A stretch of DNA of 21,647 bases from CAZKHG01 sp964552655. GTDB lineage: Bacteria; Bacteroidota; Bacteroidia; Bacteroidales; Tenuifilaceae. A model generated the notes under the pieces. That model searched no databases. It was not told the DNA's origin and saw only the letters and a program-made list of their open reading frames with translations. The stretch lies in the NCBI GenBank assembly GCA_964552655.1, contig CAZKHG010000052.1, positions 1 to 21,647 on the forward strand. The letters run 5' to 3'. Below, one piece after another: positions 16,118-21,647 of this stretch. The translations under genes and the position numbers were made by a program. Each line of letters starts with the position of its first letter. The stretch's first letter is position 1.

Positions 16118-16792
16118 ATGAAAGATTTTGTTGACAGCCGACTTGAAAAAGCTTATGAAAAATTGCTTGAGGGTGATCTTAAAGAATCAGCCAGGCTTTT
16201 TGAAGAGAATTTAAAGAGCAATCCTGATAGCATTCATCTGCTGATGGAGCTGGCCAATATATATTACATTCTCGGGGAAATGAACAAATCCATCAGCTGC
16301 TACGAGAAGGTAAATAACCTAAAACCAAACAGCCCTTATGTTTTATATAGGATGGGTGTTGCTCTTTATCGTTCAACCCACTTTAAAGAGGCTACAATAG
16401 TTTTTAACAAAATTCTCGATTCAGGTAAGTACCTTCCAATGACTTATCTCTGGTTGGGTCTAAGCTACTACCACCTTGGGAAAGAGGATAAAAGCATTGA
16501 ATCATACAAGAAATTACTTGACCATTGCCCCGAGACCCAAATGGCAAATTATTACATGGGTGTTTCGTTAAAAGCAGCCGGCAAGTACGATGAGGCCATA
16601 ATTCATTTCGAGAAACTTTTAAGCAGCTGCTCAACCTGTGATCAGCATGTTTCTGCGCTCTATCATTTAGGTCGCTCCTATATGAAAAAGTTTAACTATG
16701 AAAAAGCTAAAATTCATTTTAAAAAGGTGATGGAACTCGATCCGGAGAATAAAAACGCCTCCGATATGTTTGAATACCTGATGGATTTGTAG
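16118..16792 (+). CDS. Tetratricopeptide-repeat (TPR) protein
   Basis: A 224-residue protein made almost wholly of TPR units, about six, each around 34 residues and recognisable by W/Y-LG--Y and A---F-K-L-- patterns (for example LANIYYILGEMNKSISCYEKV at about 46-66, GLSYYHLGKEDKSIESYKKL at about 112-131, and LGRSYMKKFNYEKAKIHFKK near the end). No signal peptide or membrane helix is visible, so it is probably cytosolic. TPR proteins are protein-binding scaffolds; the partner cannot be inferred. It follows the TCA genes after 98 bases and ends in a strong terminator, so it may be a single gene or the tail of that operon. Confidence 0.85.
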   Translation: MKDFVDSRLEKAYEKLLEGDLKESARLFEENLKSNPDSIHLLMELANIYYILGEMNKSISCYEKVNNLKPNSPYVLYRMGVALYRSTHFKEATIVFNKILDSGKYLPMTYLWLGLSYYHLGKEDKSIESYKKLLDHCPETQMANYYMGVSLKAAGKYDEAIIHFEKLLSSCSTCDQHVSALYHLGRSYMKKFNYEKAKIHFKKVMELDPENKNASDMFEYLMDL

Positions 16793-16812
16793 AGTATAAA
16801 AATCTTATAGAG

Positions 16813-16843
16813 AAAAAGGTTAGGAGTTTTTCTAACCTTTTTT
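16813..16843 (+). terminator. Rho-independent terminator after the TPR gene
   Basis: AAAAAGGTTAG and CTAACCTTTTTT form an 11-bp stem with an 8-base loop, ending in a T-run, 20 bases after the stop. Confidence 0.88.
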
Positions 16844-16949
16844 GTTATTATGCACCTTACAAGAAACCATCAAATAAACTCTCATTGAAGATTGTCTTAA
16901 TAAATTATTCAAAAAGTATAAATCACTAATCATTTTATTAGAAAATCTA

Positions 16950-16979
16950 TTGTAAAAAGAGCAAATTGATTTAATTTTA
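16950..16979 (+). promoter_or_regulatory. Candidate promoter of the TonB receptor gene
   Basis: TTG (16950-16952) is followed 19 bases later by TAATTTTA (16972-16979), one base off TAnnTTTG. The rest of the 145-base gap after the terminator shows nothing else. Such a promoter would favour the ATG at 16998 over that at 16989. Confidence 0.35.
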
Positions 16980-16997
16980 TTCAATAAAATGATTGAG

Positions 16998-19340
16998 ATG
17001 AAAAGGTATTCATCTTTTATATTCGTAATCTATTTCCCAATAATTCTATTCGTAAACAACAGCGTTGCCCAGAATCGTTTCACAATTAGTGGTACAGTAA
17101 CTGAAAAAGGCAGTCGCGAATTAATGGTCGGTGCTAATATTTTTATCCCCGAAAAAAATATTGGTACTACAACTAACAGTTATGGCTTTTATTCTCTAAC
17201 TATACCTGCTGATAGTGTTGAACTGATGTTCTCATATGTTGGATACACCACACGGAATTTTAAAATTAACCTCGATAAAAACATAATACTAGATGTCGAA
17301 CTTGAAGCATCGCTTGAGATAGAAGCAGTTGAGATTAAAGCCAATTTATCAAAATCATCAAGCCGAAGTCCGCAAATGAGCGTAATGGAAATACCTGTGA
17401 AGCAGGTAAAATCCATACCAGCATTTTTAGGAGAAAAGGATGTTCTTAAGGTTATTCAGCTAATGCCAGGGGTTCAGAAAGGTAATGAGGGCAGCAGTGG
17501 TTTTTATGTACGTGGCGGAGGTCCGGATCAGAATCTGATCATCATTGATGATGCACCTGTGTATAATGCCTACCATTTGTTTGGGTTTGTTTCGCTTTTC
17601 AATGGCGATGCCCTCAAAAGCATTGAACTTACTAAGGGTGGATTCCCTGCAAGGTATGGAGGGCGTTTATCATCAGTGCTTGATATAATTATGAAGGATG
17701 GCAATAAGGAAGATTTAACCGGTGAAGCTGGTATTGGATTAATTTCTTCCAGATTGGTACTGGAGGGTCCAATAAAAAAAGAAAATTCCTCGTTCATTTT
17801 TTCAGGGAGAAGAACTTACATTGATATGCTGATATACCCATTTGAACCATCGGATATAAAAGGTGGATATTTTTTCTATGATTTTACTGCAAAAGCAAAT
17901 TTCGAGCTGAACAGCAAGAATAGAATTTTCATCAGCGGTTACTTTGGCAGGGATAAACTTTATGGTCGAGAGAAATCTGGTGGAGATCGCTATGAGTCTG
18001 GACTTTTTTGGGATAACGCAACAACCACAGTACGATTAAACAGCATTTTAGGTGAAAAAACTTTTTCCAATACATCCTTGATATTCAGCAATTACAGGTT
18101 GAAAATATATGATGAGGAGAAATACAACCACGATCGTTTTGAACTTAGCTACCGATCTGGAATAAGGGACATTGGGTTAAAATACGATATGTCCTGGATG
18201 CCTGAACCCATCCAAACATTTCGTTTTGGGGTGAGCACAGTTTGGCATGATTTTACTCCAAGTGCAATCGTCTTAAAAGATGATTATATTGGTAACTACT
18301 CCAGGAATGTTAAATCAATAAACACCCTGGAATCTGGAGTTTACCTGGAAGATGAAGTAAAATTCTTTAATAAAGGAATAATTAACGCAGGGTTCAGGGT
18401 TAGCCACTATTTACATGATCGTAGCAGCGAGATCCATTTTGAGCCAAGGATTAGTGGATCAGTTTTTCTTGGTAAAGAACTATCAATGAAAGCCTCATTC
18501 GCCCAGATGAACCAATTCATTCATCTGCTTTCCAATACCGGCTTAGGTTTACCTACAGATTTATGGGTACCTGCAACTAAAGGTGTTCCGTCCCAAGGCA
18601 GTTGGCAGGCTGCACTTGGTTTTACAAAAGATATTCCCAAATACTCAGCAACCCTATCACTGGAAGGTTACTATAAAGAATCAAAAAATGTTATTGGCTA
18701 TAAGGAAGGAGCGACTTTTCTGATGATTGACGACCCTACCAGCGCCAATGAGGTAAACTGGGAGGAGAATGTTACAAGTGGTTTCGGTTGGTCGTATGGT
18801 TTGGAACTGCTTGCTCAACGAAAAACCGGAAAATTATCCGGTTGGGTTGGATACACCCTTTCCTGGACTAAGCTAAAATTTGATGAGATCAACTTTGGCA
18901 AATCATATTTTGCCAGGTACGACCGACGCCATGATATTTCAGTGGTTGGTATCTATGAAATTCATGATGGGCTTACCTTCTCGGCAACCTGGGTCTTTGG
19001 AACAGGAAATGCAATAACACTGCCAATTGCAACATATCCGGGGTACGAACATCAACCAACTTTGAGCCATATTTATAACGAATGGTTTCAAACAATTGAA
19101 GACTATGGTGGGAAAAACAGCTTTAGAATGGCTCCTTATCATAGGTTAGACATTGGATTTCAGTTCCATAAAAAGAAACTGAAATATGAAAGAACCTGGG
19201 AGTTCTCGGTTTATAATGTATATAACAGACACAATCCCTATTTCTATTATATTGACCAAAATGATAAGGGTGAAAATATTCTGAAACAGGTAAGTCTTTT
19301 CCCAATCCTTCCATCAATATCATGGGCCATAAAATTTTAG
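16998..19340 (+). CDS. TonB-dependent outer-membrane receptor with CarboxypepD_reg-like domain
   Basis: A 780-residue outer-membrane transporter. The signal peptide (MKRYSSFIFVIYFPIILFV…VAQ, about 1-25) precedes a carboxypeptidase-regulatory-like beta-sandwich (FTISGTVTEKGSRELMVGAN… to about 110). Next is a plug domain (about 125-235, with VRGGGPDQNLIIIDDAPVYN and GGFPARYGGRLSSVLDI), then a 22-strand-type barrel ending in the C-terminal aromatic FPILPSISWAIKF. It lacks SusC-specific features; the partner is a DUF4249 lipoprotein rather than SusD. Substrate is unknown: this subgroup is not clearly assigned to glycans, and iron, peptide or another ligand are possible. An in-frame ATG at 16989 would add three residues; I prefer 16998 because it begins the signal peptide cleanly. 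Confidence 0.9.
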   Translation: MKRYSSFIFVIYFPIILFVNNSVAQNRFTISGTVTEKGSRELMVGANIFIPEKNIGTTTNSYGFYSLTIPADSVELMFSYVGYTTRNFKINLDKNIILDVELEASLEIEAVEIKANLSKSSSRSPQMSVMEIPVKQVKSIPAFLGEKDVLKVIQLMPGVQKGNEGSSGFYVRGGGPDQNLIIIDDAPVYNAYHLFGFVSLFNGDALKSIELTKGGFPARYGGRLSSVLDIIMKDGNKEDLTGEAGIGLISSRLVLEGPIKKENSSFIFSGRRTYIDMLIYPFEPSDIKGGYFFYDFTAKANFELNSKNRIFISGYFGRDKLYGREKSGGDRYESGLFWDNATTTVRLNSILGEKTFSNTSLIFSNYRLKIYDEEKYNHDRFELSYRSGIRDIGLKYDMSWMPEPIQTFRFGVSTVWHDFTPSAIVLKDDYIGNYSRNVKSINTLESGVYLEDEVKFFNKGIINAGFRVSHYLHDRSSEIHFEPRISGSVFLGKELSMKASFAQMNQFIHLLSNTGLGLPTDLWVPATKGVPSQGSWQAALGFTKDIPKYSATLSLEGYYKESKNVIGYKEGATFLMIDDPTSANEVNWEENVTSGFGWSYGLELLAQRKTGKLSGWVGYTLSWTKLKFDEINFGKSYFARYDRRHDISVVGIYEIHDGLTFSATWVFGTGNAITLPIATYPGYEHQPTLSHIYNEWFQTIEDYGGKNSFRMAPYHRLDIGFQFHKKKLKYERTWEFSVYNVYNRHNPYFYYIDQNDKGENILKQVSLFPILPSISWAIKF

Positions 19341-19346
19341 ATTAAA

Positions 19347-20228
19347 ATGAAAATAGAAAATTTAAAATATAGATTAGAATCATTAGTGGTTAAACTTATA
19401 ATAATCAACTTATTAATCGTCAATATATCCTGTATTGAGGAAGTTAAAAATGTTAACTTGCCTAAGAATGAACCCAAGCTCGTAGTATTTTCACTTATAA
19501 CTCCCGGTGATTCTGTAAAAGTTAGGGTCCATAAATCTGTTCCTGTTTTTGAAGAATCATACGATCAGTACTCTCAAACCTTCCCCCCAGTTACAAATGC
19601 TCAGGTTACTTTAACTGATGATTCTGGTAATCAGATCAATGCTATATATCAGTCTAATCTTTATCTATATGCTATTTCTCCTGATCGACTTGTAATCCAA
19701 CCTGGGAAAATATACTCAATTAAGGTTAGTTTACCGGGTTATAACACTGTTACCGCTACAACGCTTGTACCTGATTATTTTCCTGAAATATCGAAAATCA
19801 TTATTGATTCATTAAAAAGCGCAGATTTTTACTATAATGGCTACGATTTACTGGTTAAAAGCTCCATAAAGGATAATCTGGGAACGAAAAACTACTATAG
19901 AACACAGGTTCTTTGTTATGGTATGTATTATTCTGGCAGCATCTATTTGATGGATTTAAAGAATGGCAAAGAAGTTTTTTCAGATGTAAGTTACGATGGT
20001 AAAGAAATTACAACAACCACAACTTCTTCTGGTACAGATTACGATTCTGTTGGGGTTTACGCCTATTCTATTGACGTTAACTATTACCTTTACTATAAGA
20101 CCCTGCTCGATTTTGATTCTAGCAACCCGTTTACTGAACCCATACCTGTTTACACCAATTTATCAAATGGTCTGGGTGTTTTTGGGTCGTACATTGAGTC
20201 GAAGAAGTTTGCCAAGGTTCGAAATTAA
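19347..20228 (+). CDS. DUF4249 family lipoprotein, partner of the TonB receptor
   Basis: A 293-residue protein starting 6 bases after the receptor gene, clearly co-transcribed. The N-terminus has a charged start, a hydrophobic stretch (LVVKLIIINLLIVNIS) and a cysteine at about 29 (NISCIEE), the expected lipid-attachment site, so it is a predicted outer-membrane lipoprotein. The following region, KLVVFSLITPGDSVKVRVHKS…, and TNAQVTLTDDSGNQINA…PGKIYSIKVSLPGY are the immunoglobulin-like start typical of DUF4249 (about 45-140). The C-terminal half has no motif I know. DUF4249 genes regularly follow this kind of TonB receptor in Bacteroidota, and a role as surface-exposed binding or lid subunit is inference. 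At 293 residues it is shorter than many family members, but ends normally before a terminator. Confidence 0.85.
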   Translation: MKIENLKYRLESLVVKLIIINLLIVNISCIEEVKNVNLPKNEPKLVVFSLITPGDSVKVRVHKSVPVFEESYDQYSQTFPPVTNAQVTLTDDSGNQINAIYQSNLYLYAISPDRLVIQPGKIYSIKVSLPGYNTVTATTLVPDYFPEISKIIIDSLKSADFYYNGYDLLVKSSIKDNLGTKNYYRTQVLCYGMYYSGSIYLMDLKNGKEVFSDVSYDGKEITTTTTSSGTDYDSVGVYAYSIDVNYYLYYKTLLDFDSSNPFTEPIPVYTNLSNGLGVFGSYIESKKFAKVRN

Positions 20229-20264
20229 TCTATAGAAGTTGATTTCTCCCAATAATAGGCAAGC

Positions 20265-20297
20265 AAAAAGGTCGGGTTTTCTTCCCGACCTTTTTTT
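20265..20297. terminator. Strong bidirectional terminator between convergent genes
   Basis: AAAAAGGTCGGG and CCCGACCTTTTTTT form a perfect stem of ten or more pairs around a 7-base T-rich loop. The T-run on the plus strand serves the receptor/DUF4249 operon. The A-run on the other side gives a T-run on the minus strand, so it can also end the DUF5606 transcript. Confidence 0.9.
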
Positions 20298-20313
20298 ATT
20301 TTGTAAATTAAAT

Positions 20314-20766
20314 TTATTCTACCTTCTTTTCAGCCTTGTCAATGGGTTCAGCAGCAGGTTCCTCTTTCTCCTCCTTTTCGTCTAAAAGTTCAAGCATATT
20401 CAATGCCTGCAGCTGATTGTACCAGGTAAATACCTTGCGGATATCGCTGGTGTAAACCCTTTCCTTATCAAAATCGGGTACTATTTTCTCAAAATATGCC
20501 CTCAGCTCCTTATCATCAGATTTTGGGTTGATTGATTGAGCCCCATTTTCAACTTCCCTGATTTTCTTTAAAATCTCTTTCAATGGGGTTTCACCATCAT
20601 TGGTAAATATGGCAATATCGCTCAAAGTACTCGCCTTGGCTGATGCAGAAACACTTGATCTTTTTCCATCGGCCAGAGCTTCAACAATAATCCCCTGGCG
20701 CCCCTGGGAGAGGAATTTGAATAGACCGGAATGACCGGAAATTGCCATGATATCTTTTAATGCCAT
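20314..20766 (-). CDS. DUF5606 domain-containing protein
   Basis: A 150-residue cytosolic protein conserved in Bacteroidota; function unknown. The N-terminal part MALKDIMAISGHSGLFKFLSQGRQGIIVEAL…GKRSSVSASAKASTLSDIAIFT (1-55) is the recognisable DUF5606 core, a small beta-rich domain. A middle helical part (LKEILKKI…KELRAYFEKIVPDFDKERVYTSDIRKVFTWYNQL) follows, then a Glu/Lys-rich disordered tail from about 128. No catalytic motif, signal peptide or membrane segment is visible. It has its own promoter and ends at the shared terminator, so it is probably monocistronic. Confidence 0.82.
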   Translation of the reverse strand: MALKDIMAISGHSGLFKFLSQGRQGIIVEALADGKRSSVSASAKASTLSDIAIFTNDGETPLKEILKKIREVENGAQSINPKSDDKELRAYFEKIVPDFDKERVYTSDIRKVFTWYNQLQALNMLELLDEKEEKEEPAAEPIDKAEKKVE

Positions 20767-20796
20767 AAATTGTTATTTTCTTCAATAATTTGCATA

Positions 20797-20828
20797 CAAA
20801 GTTATAAAAATCCGAATAACAAGATCAA
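20797..20828 (-). promoter_or_regulatory. Bacteroidota-type promoter of the DUF5606 gene
   Basis: On the minus strand TTG (20826-20828) is followed 21 bases later by a perfect TAnnTTTG box, TAACTTTG (20797-20804). The leader to the ATG at 20766 would be about 25 bases. Confidence 0.55.
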
Positions 20829-20894
20829 TCCATAAAAAAATTTGCCGATAGATGAAAAGGTTTATTATAGACACCTGTATATAAACAAATTATC

Positions 20895-21593
20895 TTAATT
20901 CCTTTCCCTGATAAGCGGTACAAATCGCACATAGGATAATTTCTTTTTCTGGATTTTACCGTAATTCCGTTCGATTAAAACAAGCTGTTGAACAGAATTG
21001 GGCTCTCCTAAAGGCATTATAAGTTTACCCCCTTCTGCAAGCTGATCAACCAAGGGTTGAGGTATCTGATCACATGCAGCAGTTACAATGATCAGATCAA
21101 AGGGTGCATGTTCTGGCCAACCCTTGTAGCCATCGCCTTGTTTAACCAAGATATTATTATAACCCAATTCACTAAGCAGCAATGCTGATCGTTTTGCCAG
21201 CTCAGGTACAATCTCAATGGTATATACACTATCAATCAGCTCTGCGAGTATAGCTGCCTGATACCCGGAACCTGTTCCAATTTCAAGTCCTCTTTTACCT
21301 TTTGAGGCACCCACCAGATCTGTCATATAGGCTACAACATAAGGTTGCGATATGGTTTGATCAAACCCAATGGGTAAAGGGTGGTCATCGTAAGCTTCGT
21401 TCTGATATTCAGCGGGGACAAACCTATGACGCGGAACTTTCAGAAAAGCATTTACTAGTTCCTGGCCATTTATCCCCCGATCAACAATCTGGTGCTGAAC
21501 CATCGAATTCCGTTGGTCCAGGAACCTATCTCCCTCCTGACCATTACATTGAACCAGAGTAAACAGGAAAAATGGCATAATGATTAAACGCAT
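20895..21593 (-). CDS. pcm: Protein-L-isoaspartate O-methyltransferase with N-terminal export signal
   Basis: A 232-residue SAM-dependent methyltransferase that methylates isoaspartyl residues in damaged proteins, starting their repair. Motif I is EIGTGSGYQAA, the SAM-binding loop; PLPIGFDQTISQPYVVAYM is the signature segment around the substrate site, and FDLIIVTAACDQIPQ is post-motif I. RNSMVQHQIVDRGI and VPRHRFVPAEYQNEAYDDHPLPIG match bacterial Pcm. Unusually, the protein starts MRLIIMPFFLFTLVQCNGQE: a hydrophobic stretch with Cys16. This looks like a lipoprotein or secretory signal, although Gln before the Cys is not a standard lipobox residue. The catalytic domain would then lie outside the cytoplasm. 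No downstream Met offers a natural cytosolic start before RNSMVQ. Confidence 0.88.
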   Translation of the reverse strand: MRLIIMPFFLFTLVQCNGQEGDRFLDQRNSMVQHQIVDRGINGQELVNAFLKVPRHRFVPAEYQNEAYDDHPLPIGFDQTISQPYVVAYMTDLVGASKGKRGLEIGTGSGYQAAILAELIDSVYTIEIVPELAKRSALLLSELGYNNILVKQGDGYKGWPEHAPFDLIIVTAACDQIPQPLVDQLAEGGKLIMPLGEPNSVQQLVLIERNYGKIQKKKLSYVRFVPLIRERN

Positions 21594-21647
21594 TGATATC
21601 CAATTTATTTACAAGATATAAACTTATATTATGGAAATCAATAGTAG

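Noticed and set aside
1..21647. tRNA, rRNA, riboswitch, prophage or secretion/defence modules
   Set aside because: No cloverleaf, rRNA segment, cobalamin riboswitch (including before icmF) or defence or phage gene could be recognised when reading both strands by eye; a covariance search was not possible.

Overview
The window (about 21.6 kb, A+T-rich) looks like chromosomal DNA of a Bacteroidota member. The signs are a DUF5916 protein, a TonB-dependent receptor paired with a DUF4249 lipoprotein, a DUF5606 protein, no obvious Shine-Dalgarno sequences, and several promoters resembling the Bacteroidota type (TTG, about 17-21 bases, then TAnnTTTG). An aerobic or facultative lifestyle is inferred from malate:quinone oxidoreductase, a membrane fatty acid desaturase and a full citrate-to-2-oxoglutarate branch. 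I cannot name the genus.

Layout. Bases 1-563 hold the C-terminal end of a DUF5916 outer-membrane-type protein, closed by a hairpin terminator. Bases 564-2244 are repeat-rich and contain only one gene, a PaaI-type hotdog thioesterase (1401-1895). Left of it is an exact 21-bp-periodic array (about 669-983). On both sides of it lie diverged copies of a composite repeat made of short hairpins whose stems differ by compensatory changes.

Bases 2245-8023 (minus strand) carry an acyl-CoA module: a short-chain acyl-CoA dehydrogenase, then a fused isobutyryl-CoA mutase (IcmF; B12 domain, G-protein chaperone and mutase in one chain), then a butyrate-kinase-family protein with its own promoter. Together they suggest traffic between isobutyryl-CoA, butyryl-CoA, crotonyl-CoA and butyryl-phosphate/butyrate. 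The kinase has an altered phosphate-binding loop. A fatty acid desaturase (8314-9315, minus) follows with its own promoter.

Bases 9628-16019 (plus) form a tight TCA-cycle gene run: malate:quinone oxidoreductase, aconitase, NADP-type isocitrate dehydrogenase and citrate synthase, which together take malate plus acetyl-CoA to 2-oxoglutarate. A TPR protein with a strong terminator follows. Bases 16998-20228 hold the TonB receptor/DUF4249 pair. After a bidirectional terminator come two minus-strand genes: a DUF5606 protein and a protein-L-isoaspartate methyltransferase with an N-terminal export signal.

The least explained content is the non-coding part of 564-2244: the 21-bp array and the covarying hairpin family. 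The rest is recognisable metabolism with a few sequence oddities.
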